Source: an uncultured Oscillibacter sp. (lineage in GTDB: Bacteria > Bacillota > Clostridia > Oscillospirales > Oscillospiraceae). Taken from it: a stretch of 55,103 nucleotides of DNA. Below the pieces are notes generated by a model. The model did not search any database, was not told the DNA's origin, and saw only the letters and a list, made by a program, of their open reading frames with translations. Shown piece by piece: positions 24,313-30,713 of this stretch. Within the stretch, counting starts at the first letter, position 1, and the number at the start of each line of letters is the position of its first letter. The stretch is taken from assembly GCA_900548505.1 (NCBI GenBank), contig URKI01000008.1:1-55103 (forward strand), written 5' to 3'. The translations under genes were made by a program, and so were the position numbers.

Positions 24313-25090
24313 AACATATCTCTACAGAGGGAGTCTGGCGGATGCCCGGCAGTTTGATCAGGTATCCCTCTGGCGTGCCAGTCACCAGGCAAATATCGCC
24401 TGTAAAGCAGCCATAGAGGCAAGTATCCGCAAGGGCTTTGATGGAATGTACCTGAAAGAAAGCTGTGTTCAGGATGTTCTGGAGGAATACGGCTTCAAGC
24501 GAGTTGGCTGGGTGCTGGCTAATACCGTTCGGGAGAAACTATGGGACGGCCGGTTCAGCCAGACCAACAAGGAGTGGGCGCGCTGCCAGATGATCCCGCC
24601 TGATCCTGAACATAATTGTGATTTCATCGTAGGAAGCCATCCGGCAGTGCTGGATGGCTTTTTGAATGAAGTCCGTGCAGAGTTCCAGAAACTGAACCTT
24701 TTCGGACCGGAGCACTGCCACCCTGATTCCTACGCAGAATTGGACTACACAGGAAAGGTGCTGGTCCTCAGCGCCGATACCTTAAAAGAGGCCTATTGGT
24801 CGCAGGAAAATCAGCTCTGGTATGCCCATGACGGATTTGGCTGCCAGCCCCATGCCATTGGCCGGTCTATTCGCAGCACCTGTCTGGGGGACGGAGAGGA
24901 AACGCGCTGGAACCGAGCGGATTTCACTGGCGTTCTCAAGGACGAGTTCCTGCCGGACTGGGCCGCCGAAAAGCTGAAAGAGCTTATTGGGCAGAAAAAT
25001 CCGGATTTACAGAAAACGATAGAGATTACTGATAGGGAACAGGGCCATTCCAAAGGGCCTACGCTTCCTGATCACCCAACCATGAAATGA
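24302..25090 (+). CDS. DUF3849-domain element protein
   Basis: The 262-aa protein has the DUF3849 pattern near the N-terminus: SLWRASHQANIACKAAIEAS, FDGMYL, EEYGFKRVGWVLANTV, WDGRFSQTNKEWA and SHPAVLDGF. These runs are typical of accessory proteins in Tn1549-like elements. ATG 24302 is preferred; an in-frame ATG at 24284 would give six more residues. It ends GPTLPDHPTMK, and the last bases overlap the next gene. Function unknown. Confidence 0.75.
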   Translation: MKNKTYLYRGSLADARQFDQVSLWRASHQANIACKAAIEASIRKGFDGMYLKESCVQDVLEEYGFKRVGWVLANTVREKLWDGRFSQTNKEWARCQMIPPDPEHNCDFIVGSHPAVLDGFLNEVRAEFQKLNLFGPEHCHPDSYAELDYTGKVLVLSADTLKEAYWSQENQLWYAHDGFGCQPHAIGRSIRSTCLGDGEETRWNRADFTGVLKDEFLPDWAAEKLKELIGQKNPDLQKTIEITDREQGHSKGPTLPDHPTMK

Positions 25091-25095
25091 GGTGC

Positions 25096-25737
25096 ATGAT
25101 GAGCATTTCCTATTACACCATGGATGACGCCGGAAGAAGAAAGCCTCCTTCTGTAAAGCAGAGTGTGGTGGAGCAGTTCCATAATCTGAGCGGCGCATTG
25201 GCTCGATATCGTGAGCTGCCGGAAACAGGTGAAAAGACTCTGGGAATGGTCGATGGTATCCGCGCACTGGAATTGGTACGCTGTGTACCGCTGTTTCCCA
25301 CAGACCGGGAAGGAGAAAGTATTCTCTCATCGGATCCGCGGAAACATGAGTTTTGGGCCAAACGGCCAGAGGCGGTCTTGGCAATGGAAACCTGTAAGCG
25401 AATGCTGAGGCTTCGGTACATGACCCAGGGGATCATCCGCGTCCCGATTCCTGATTCAGAGGAACTGCCGAAGGAATTGAAGGGTAAGCGGTTGTGGATG
25501 AAGGACCCTCATGACGATCCAAAGACCGCGATTGAAAGAGTCCGAGTGATCGGTAAGGGACTCATGCCGCCGGAAGTCCTGCATGAGGAAGCCAATCCAC
25601 CCCACCTGGTCTTTGAGTATTGGGTCAATTTGCTCACATCCGATGGTGCATACGACTTCCGCTCCATGCAGCCTTGGATGTTTGAACAGCTGGCTCAGCA
25701 AACATTGGCGCAGATGAAAGATGAAGAGGAGGAATGA
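25096..25737 (+). CDS. YodL-like element protein
   Basis: The about 213-aa protein begins with KPPSVKQSVVEQF, as many element proteins of this kind do, then carries a YodL-like stretch LARYRELPETGEKTLGMVDG. This resembles the C-terminal domain of the protein at 17611 (LYRDSTRSEKRLGVTKDG). The middle contains FWAKRPEAVLAMETCKRML. The exact start is one of ATG 25087, 25096 or 25099; GAGGTG at 25089-25094 favours the later ones. It ends 3 nt before the SpoVG-like gene. Confidence 0.65.
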   Translation: MMSISYYTMDDAGRRKPPSVKQSVVEQFHNLSGALARYRELPETGEKTLGMVDGIRALELVRCVPLFPTDREGESILSSDPRKHEFWAKRPEAVLAMETCKRMLRLRYMTQGIIRVPIPDSEELPKELKGKRLWMKDPHDDPKTAIERVRVIGKGLMPPEVLHEEANPPHLVFEYWVNLLTSDGAYDFRSMQPWMFEQLAQQTLAQMKDEEEE

Positions 25738-25740
25738 GCG

Positions 25741-26097
25741 ATGAGTCGGAGTCCCCAAAAAGAAGCAGCTCCCAGTTACGAGCAGCTCCCTGTGCAGATC
25801 CACGTTAAGATCTACCCCGCCAAGAAAAAGGATGGCCCCCTGGCCTATGCGTCTGTCAATCTGAACGGCTGTTTTGCCGTACAGGGCATTCAGGTTCGGG
25901 ACAGCAAGAACGGTCCCTTTGTTTCCATGCCCAGTCGAAAGGTTGGTACGAAATACATGGATTACTGTTTCCCCTGCACCTCAGAGTTCAAGCGTACATT
26001 TGATGAAGCGGTCCTGGAAGCCTATCGACTGGAGATGCACCGGACCCAGAAGCAGCAGAACAGCCCGACGATGGGCGGAATGAATATGAAGGGGTGA
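25741..26097 (+). CDS. SpoVG-like protein with MGGMNMKG ending
   Basis: The 118-aa protein has a SpoVG-type core at about residues 20-100: VKIYPAKKKDGPLAYASVNL, GCFAVQGIQVRDSKNGPFV and MPSRKVGTKYMDYCFP. A C-terminal helix follows (FDEAVLEAYRLEM). SpoVG proteins bind RNA and DNA and act as pleiotropic regulators; element-borne versions are of unknown role. GAGGAGG precedes the ATG. The tail SPTMGGMNMKG carries the methionine-rich ending shared with other proteins of this element and is not part of the SpoVG fold. Confidence 0.82.
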   Translation: MSRSPQKEAAPSYEQLPVQIHVKIYPAKKKDGPLAYASVNLNGCFAVQGIQVRDSKNGPFVSMPSRKVGTKYMDYCFPCTSEFKRTFDEAVLEAYRLEMHRTQKQQNSPTMGGMNMKG

Positions 26098-26105
26098 AAT
26101 ACATC

Positions 26106-27017
26106 ATGAAGAAATTGTTTACCATTTGTGCCGCGGTACTGTGTTTGACTGCCGCATTGACTCCGGCGGCCATGGCCGCCGAGACCCCCGAGGTCCAAGT
26201 GTGCTACCCCACATCGGTGACCCAGAGCGAGGATGGAAGTGAAATTCGAAAAATCTATGACCTGTCGCCGGAGGATGATCCCTTGGGAATTTCCCGCTCG
26301 GATTTTGAGCAGGATGGTTATCACTACACGCTGACAGACCTGCTCAAGCAGGAACTCCCGGAGCATGAGGAGCGCCAGCACACGGAGACAGTCTCGCTCC
26401 AGAGTGACAAAAAGGATATGGAGTCTGTGCTGGCTCTGTTGCCCCAGGAAAAGGAGTTTGTGACAGAGGACGGTATGATCGGGACTCTGGAACTCCAGCT
26501 CAGTACGGTTCAGGTTGAAGTATCCGGATACGGAAGTTCCACCAAGAAAGTGACCGCCACCCGGTCTTATCCCAATCTGGTGAATCAGGATACCGCCAAT
26601 ATCCCCAAGACCATCACGGACAATGGCCGCACGCTGACATTGGAGACTCTCCAGTGGCAGACAGACAACACCGCTTCTCTGGATGGATATGCCCTGGGTG
26701 ACCGATTCACCGCGGTAGCTACTTACACAGGAAGTGCCACCAGCAGTTACGTGAAGGGATATACGGTGACCGCGGACTACACCGGGACCGTCTCCCGCAT
26801 TGCATTGGACCGAGTTCGGTATGTGGCCATCTTCGAGGGCACTCCCATCCAGCCGCTGGCAGGAACTGAAGACAGCGGCGTAGGTCAGTTCAACTGGGGC
26901 GCTGTGCTGCTTCCGTTTGGGATTGTGGCGGCTGTCGGCGTAGGGATCGGTGCGGCGGTCTTCTTCCGTCGGCGCAGTGAAGCGGTGGAGGTCGAGAATG
27001 AAGAGCAGTCTCAGTAA
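26106..27017 (+). CDS. Exported membrane-anchored protein of the conjugation surface block
   Basis: The 303-aa protein has a signal peptide (MKKLFTICAAVLCLTAALTP...AMAAE). The extracellular beta-rich domain includes repeated LQLSTVQVEVSGYGSSTKKV-type strands. A C-terminal membrane helix (about 262-288, WGAVLLPFGIVAAVGVGIGA) is followed by a basic stop-transfer FRRR and an acidic cytosolic tail. ATG 26106 gives the normal signal peptide; GTG 26094 would add four residues. It is followed by the sortase gene 73 nt later. It resembles surface proteins encoded before sortase in Tn1549-like elements. Confidence 0.75.
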   Translation: MKKLFTICAAVLCLTAALTPAAMAAETPEVQVCYPTSVTQSEDGSEIRKIYDLSPEDDPLGISRSDFEQDGYHYTLTDLLKQELPEHEERQHTETVSLQSDKKDMESVLALLPQEKEFVTEDGMIGTLELQLSTVQVEVSGYGSSTKKVTATRSYPNLVNQDTANIPKTITDNGRTLTLETLQWQTDNTASLDGYALGDRFTAVATYTGSATSSYVKGYTVTADYTGTVSRIALDRVRYVAIFEGTPIQPLAGTEDSGVGQFNWGAVLLPFGIVAAVGVGIGAAVFFRRRSEAVEVENEEQSQ

Positions 27018-27090
27018 GTAAACGTCAAATCAGCGTCTCAGAAGCTGAACAGGAAAACAGAGTTCCAAACTGGAACAGAAAGGAGAACGT

Positions 27091-27888
27091 ATGAAAAAAA
27101 TATGGAGCGTCTTGCTCACTGTCTGCCTGATGGCAGGCATGACCATCCAGGCCGGCGCCCTGGAATACACTATCGACGCCCCCGGCGACCCTGACTATGG
27201 AAAGCCCACGTCCGTCGAACCTGTGATCACGGCAGATGGAGGCGCCGCGGTCAATGAAGACCGAAGCAAGAATGCGGCGATGATTCCACCCACGTTCGGC
27301 AGCCCCAGTGCCTATACCCCCAACACCGGCACGTACCTGACGCCCAATCTGGCTCCCGGCGGTATGGCAGCCACCGGTGCCGTCATCAACGGGGGATCTG
27401 CGGTGATTGTCACACCTGGGACTCCCGTCACCAGTTCGCCCTCCTCTGGCAGCTCTTCGTCCTCCGGCACCGTCGGCTATACCGAGGTGACGAAAGATCT
27501 CTATTATTCCGGTGGGTATCTCGCAACACTGAAGATCCCTGCCCTTGATCTCTCGGTAAAGGTCTATCAGGGAACAGACAGCGCGACGCTCCGCAAGGGT
27601 GTTGGACACTTCGAGGAAACTTCTATTTGGAGCGGAAATACGGCGCTGGCAGCACATAACCGAGGCGTCAATGACTATTTTGGAGAGATCCATACACTGG
27701 ACATCGGGGACAAGATCCAGTACACCACAAAGCTGGGCACCCGAACCTATCGGGTGACTTCTGTGGAGAAGGTCTCTGAAACGGATCGGAGCAGCCTCAC
27801 GCCGACCACGGAAAACTGCCTGACCCTCTATACCTGCGTCCGGAATCAAAGTGCATATCGCTGGTGTGTCCGGGCGGTGGAGGTGTGA
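27091..27888 (+). CDS. Sortase (class B/D-like), exported
   Basis: The 265-aa protein has an N-terminal signal sequence (MKKIWSVLLTVCLMAGMTIQ), a long Gly/Ser/Pro linker (to about residue 128) and a C-terminal sortase domain. The catalytic triad is visible: His189 in AAHNRG, Cys249 in TLYTCV and Arg257 in AYRWCV. The substrate is plausibly the adhesin encoded 2.8 kb downstream, which ends in LPRTGY. The unusually long Ser/Gly/Pro stalk would place the catalytic domain away from the membrane. AAAGGAG precedes the ATG. Confidence 0.88.
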   Translation: MKKIWSVLLTVCLMAGMTIQAGALEYTIDAPGDPDYGKPTSVEPVITADGGAAVNEDRSKNAAMIPPTFGSPSAYTPNTGTYLTPNLAPGGMAATGAVINGGSAVIVTPGTPVTSSPSSGSSSSSGTVGYTEVTKDLYYSGGYLATLKIPALDLSVKVYQGTDSATLRKGVGHFEETSIWSGNTALAAHNRGVNDYFGEIHTLDIGDKIQYTTKLGTRTYRVTSVEKVSETDRSSLTPTTENCLTLYTCVRNQSAYRWCVRAVEV

Positions 27889-27984
27889 TGGTCAACCTGC
27901 TTCATTTTCAGGCTTTGTTTTTCCACAATCATCAATGGCTTTCCTCCTCATTCTTCGATATGATGAAAGGACAAAAGGACCGGC

Positions 27985-28278
27985 ATGACGGTCCGCGAGT
28001 TCCTTGAAGCCCATCCCGATGCGGATCTGGATCTGTCAATCCCGGCAGGCCGAATCTATTTGGATGCTGCGGGTAGGAGGCGAATAGAGAGCGGCAGGCC
28101 AATAATTGCTGATAGTGGCAGCCCCAAATCCGCAGCTTATGTACAGGCGGATGAACTACTGAAACAGGAGGTCTGCTCTGCCTATCAGACCCACGGCCTG
28201 TGGCGGGTGTCTGCTACAAAAGATCACCGCGTCGGGAAAGCGGCCAGGTACTGGCCCAAGTTCAAGATGAGGAGGTAA
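27985..28278 (+). CDS. Small conserved element protein, unknown
   Basis: The 97-aa protein (MTVREFLEAHPDADLDLSIP...) has an alpha/beta start that recurs in short proteins of conjugative elements, and a basic C-terminus (KAARYWPKFKMRR). AAAGGAC is a weak ribosome site. It ends 3 nt before the CAP-domain gene. Function is not known. Confidence 0.55.
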   Translation: MTVREFLEAHPDADLDLSIPAGRIYLDAAGRRRIESGRPIIADSGSPKSAAYVQADELLKQEVCSAYQTHGLWRVSATKDHRVGKAARYWPKFKMRR

Positions 28279-28281
28279 GCG

Positions 28282-29055
28282 ATGAAGAACAGAGGGAAAA
28301 ACATTGGCCTGCTGTTGGCGGGTATGGCAGCGGGAGCAGCCCTGTGCGGCGGCGCCTATGCCGCGGGAATCGTGGCCCAGCCCACCTGGCAGCCCATCTT
28401 CGTAGATGGACAGCAGGTGGAGATGGAGGCATACAACATCAACGGCAACAACTATGTCAAGCTCCGGGACATCGGAAAGGAGGTGGGCTTCAACGTCTAT
28501 TGGCAGAATGGAGTCCAGGTAGATAGCGATGCGGACTATACAGGTGAACCTCCGACATCCCCAGAGCCGGCTGCACCTGATGCTGCATCCGCGAACACGA
28601 AGGATCTGGATACGGTGAAACAGGAAATTGTGGACCTCACCAATGTTCTTCGGAAGGAACATGGCTTGGATGCATTGGGAACCGACGACCTCCTGATGCA
28701 GGCTGCACAGGTTCGTGCAGAGGAAATGGCTGCTACAGGATGCTATTCTCATGTGAGACCAGACGGAACGAAATACTACACTGTGACAGACTGCAGTCAG
28801 ACCACGGAGAACATTCACCGGATCAATCAGGAATGGTTGACAGCCATTGGAAAAACGCTTGCGGAAGCGGCAGTGGATGATTGGGCTGCCTCGCAGGGGC
28901 ACCTGGATCACATGCTGAGCGATACGGTATATATGGTGGGGGTCGGAATTGCCGAGGGAACAAATGCCGCAGGAGAGCCGTGCTGGTATTGTGTGCAGGA
29001 ATTCTGCCCCAATGGCTATACAATCTCCTGGGTGGATGGACAGGCCATCTCCTGA
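28282..29055 (+). CDS. Exported CAP (SCP/PR1) domain protein
   Basis: The 257-aa protein has a signal or anchor sequence (NIGLLLAGMAAGAALCGGAY). A short domain like those of copper-amine-oxidase N-terminal repeats follows (about 35-80, VEMEAYNINGNNYVKLRDIG), then a Pro/Ala linker. The CAP domain spans about 110-250, with TNVLRKEHGLDALGTDDLLM and HVRPDGTKYYTVTD. The last residues contain EPCWYCVQEFCPNG. CAP proteins on conjugative elements are secreted and often wall-bound; the molecular role here is open. GAGGTAAGCG precedes the ATG. Confidence 0.82.
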   Translation: MKNRGKNIGLLLAGMAAGAALCGGAYAAGIVAQPTWQPIFVDGQQVEMEAYNINGNNYVKLRDIGKEVGFNVYWQNGVQVDSDADYTGEPPTSPEPAAPDAASANTKDLDTVKQEIVDLTNVLRKEHGLDALGTDDLLMQAAQVRAEEMAATGCYSHVRPDGTKYYTVTDCSQTTENIHRINQEWLTAIGKTLAEAAVDDWAASQGHLDHMLSDTVYMVGVGIAEGTNAAGEPCWYCVQEFCPNGYTISWVDGQAIS

Positions 29056-29073
29056 CTGAATGTTGGAAAAGCA

Positions 29074-29102
29074 TAGACAGCGCATGGATTGGTGGGTATA
29101 AT
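29074..29102 (+). promoter_or_regulatory. Promoter for the mntA-hepT pair
   Basis: TAGACA (29074-29079), a 17-nt spacer and a perfect TATAAT (29097-29102) precede the mntA GTG by 24 nt. The toxin-antitoxin pair therefore has its own promoter and a very short leader. Confidence 0.75.
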
Positions 29103-29126
29103 ATAAAAAAGAGGAGGTGGTCAAAG

Positions 29127-29453
29127 GTGGTCTATCATGTCGATGAAATCCGCCAAATCGTTGTGCCGATTGCAAACAAGTATCACCTGAAGGCGGTCTA
29201 CCTCTTTGGGTCCTACGCCAGAGGAACTGCCACGGAGAGCAGCGATATTGACTTGCTGATTGATACCTCCGGTACCGAGCTAAAGAGCCTGTTTGCACTG
29301 GGGGCTCTATACTGTGATCTAGAAAATGCGCTGCATAAGCCCATTGATCTCATTACAGTCAGTTCCCTGGAACAAAAGACTCAAATGCAGGGTGACCTGC
29401 AATTCCGGGAGACCATCAATCAGGAAAGGGTGAGTATATTCGATGCTGCCTGA
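29127..29453 (+). CDS. mntA: MntA-like nucleotidyltransferase antitoxin
   Basis: The 108-aa minimal nucleotidyltransferase has the exact GS-X10-DXD motif: Gly28-Ser29 and Asp40-x-Asp42 (FGSYARGTATESSDIDLLID). Family members AMPylate the partner HepT toxin to silence it. The start is GTG 29127, 9 nt after GAGGAGG (29111-29117); longer frames overlap the CAP gene. It overlaps hepT by 11 nt. Confidence 0.88.
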   Translation: MVYHVDEIRQIVVPIANKYHLKAVYLFGSYARGTATESSDIDLLIDTSGTELKSLFALGALYCDLENALHKPIDLITVSSLEQKTQMQGDLQFRETINQERVSIFDAA

Positions 29454-29784
29454 CTTACAGCGTATCCAGCACATTTTGGATTACTGCAGAGCTATTGAGA
29501 AGACAGTTCAGCGGTATGGAAACAGCTTTGAGATTTTTGATCAGGATGAGGATTTCCAACGTTCGATTTCGTTCAGCATTCTGCAAATCGGAGAGTTGAG
29601 CGGAGGCCTGTCTGAAGAATATCGGAAGAAGACCAGCAACCGTGTTCAATGGGGACCAATCAAAGGAATGCGGAATATGGTGGCACACAGCTATGGCAGC
29701 ATGGACCGCCAAATCATTTGGGAGACTGCGATTGTGGACATTCCCACCTTAAAACAGTTTTGTGAAGAACAGCTTGAAGAATAA
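29443..29784 (+). CDS. hepT: HepT-like HEPN ribonuclease toxin
   Basis: The 113-aa all-helical HEPN protein has the exact RX4HXY motif (Arg77, His82, Tyr84 in RNMVAHSYG), the catalytic signature of HepT RNases. With MntA it forms a type VII toxin-antitoxin system that could stabilise the element in its host or act against phage. The ATG overlaps mntA by 11 nt. A terminator follows directly, so the pair is a closed unit. Confidence 0.88.
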   Translation: MLPDLQRIQHILDYCRAIEKTVQRYGNSFEIFDQDEDFQRSISFSILQIGELSGGLSEEYRKKTSNRVQWGPIKGMRNMVAHSYGSMDRQIIWETAIVDIPTLKQFCEEQLEE

Positions 29785-29786
29785 GA

Positions 29787-29815
29787 GGGAGCAGGCAGAA
29801 GCCTGCTCCCTTTGA
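29787..29815 (+). terminator. Terminator after hepT
   Basis: GGGAGCAGGC (29787-29796) pairs perfectly with GCCTGCTCCC (29801-29810) around AGAA, followed by TTT. Confidence 0.85.
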
Positions 29816-29823
29816 TTCAAAAA

Positions 29824-30489
29824 TCATGAATCTTTGCAGTATCGGTTGAGTCCGCAGTTATAAAGAGCTGCCATGCGAGGCTCTAATACGGGAATTTGCT
29901 CTTCATCCTCGTCGGTTTGCAGAAACCAGTAATCTCCATCTGTTCGCAGACACTGGGCCAAATCCTTCAGAGTATAGACATCCATCTGGATACTACCTCT
30001 TTTCCACATGGACAGGATATAGGGGACATCCACATCGGATGGAGAATCGATGATAGCGAGGTTCAGCTCTGCAATAAAGGCACCGCTGAACACCTGATCG
30101 ATCTGTGCATCCTCAAAATTGCTGTCGGCAAAAGCCTCTACAGCCTCCGCCAAATCGGTGTTGTTCCAGACTGGAGCAATCACATAACAGTTTTTCAGAT
30201 TGACTTGTTTCTTTCCCACGGGTTGAAAATCCGAGATGGGGATCAACTCATCAAGGGAAAAAGGTGCTGTTTTTGTTTTGGGCAAAAAGATTCTGGATGC
30301 GCTGTCAGCAGCCATGCTACCGGCCAATGCACGGATCGCCCAATCCAGGAACACATCGAAATTTCGTCCGGAATCCCGGCAGCGATGAAGCGCCTGGTTT
30401 TGAAATTTAGAAAACGTTTCATAGTCTGTCAGTGCCATGGGGGGAAGCGGGCTTTCCCACAGATCTTTCATGGGGGAGAAATTGAACAT
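29824..30489 (-). CDS. Hypothetical protein
   Basis: The 221-aa acidic protein has CAGGAGGC before its ATG on the minus strand. The N-terminal half is helical (YETFSKFQNQALHRCRDSGR, DVFLDWAIRALAGS). The C-terminal half has alternating strands and an acidic end (WFLQTDEDEEQIPVL). No family is recognised. It lies alone on the minus strand between hepT and the adhesin, so it is probably cargo. Confidence 0.6.
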   Translation of the reverse strand: MFNFSPMKDLWESPLPPMALTDYETFSKFQNQALHRCRDSGRNFDVFLDWAIRALAGSMAADSASRIFLPKTKTAPFSLDELIPISDFQPVGKKQVNLKNCYVIAPVWNNTDLAEAVEAFADSNFEDAQIDQVFSGAFIAELNLAIIDSPSDVDVPYILSMWKRGSIQMDVYTLKDLAQCLRTDGDYWFLQTDEDEEQIPVLEPRMAALYNCGLNRYCKDS

Positions 30490-30585
30490 GGATGCCTCCT
30501 GATTCGACTGAAATCGACCTCCATTCTACCACAGCAGTCAGCAAGAAACAATGCGGAGCCGCACATCCTGTGCGTGCTTTTCAAT

Positions 30586-30614
30586 GCCGTCCCAATAAGG
30601 GACGGCTCTTTTTT
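30586..30614 (+). terminator. Intrinsic terminator upstream of the adhesin gene
   Basis: GCCGTCCC (30586-30593) pairs with GGGACGGC (30599-30606), followed by a T-run (30609-30614). No plus-strand gene ends before it, so it either insulates the adhesin operon or ends a short untranslated transcript. Confidence 0.75.
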
Positions 30615-30625
30615 GTGTTCCAATT

Positions 30626-30706
30626 CACTCGAAATTTTTTATAGGCCGTGACAGGGGGGATGCAGCGGCCTTTCGAGTGGGCTGCCCGCCTGTCACGTGC
30701 GGAAAG
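30626..30706 (+). promoter_or_regulatory. Structured leader before the adhesin gene with competing hairpins
   Basis: Two overlapping folds are possible. Fold A: CACTCGAAA (30626-30634) with TTTCGAGTG (30671-30679), enclosing AGGCCG (30643-30648) with CGGCCT (30666-30671). Fold B: GTGACAGG (30648-30655) with CCTGTCAC (30689-30696), extended by GGG/CCC and CAGC (30663-30666) with GCTG (30681-30684). They share bases and cannot form together in full. A partial version would be an H-type pseudoknot, the loop of the inner stem pairing downstream. The ribosome site GGAAAGGG (30701-30708) follows directly. A translational switch is an inference. Confidence 0.45.
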
Positions 30707-30713
30707 GGCACTT

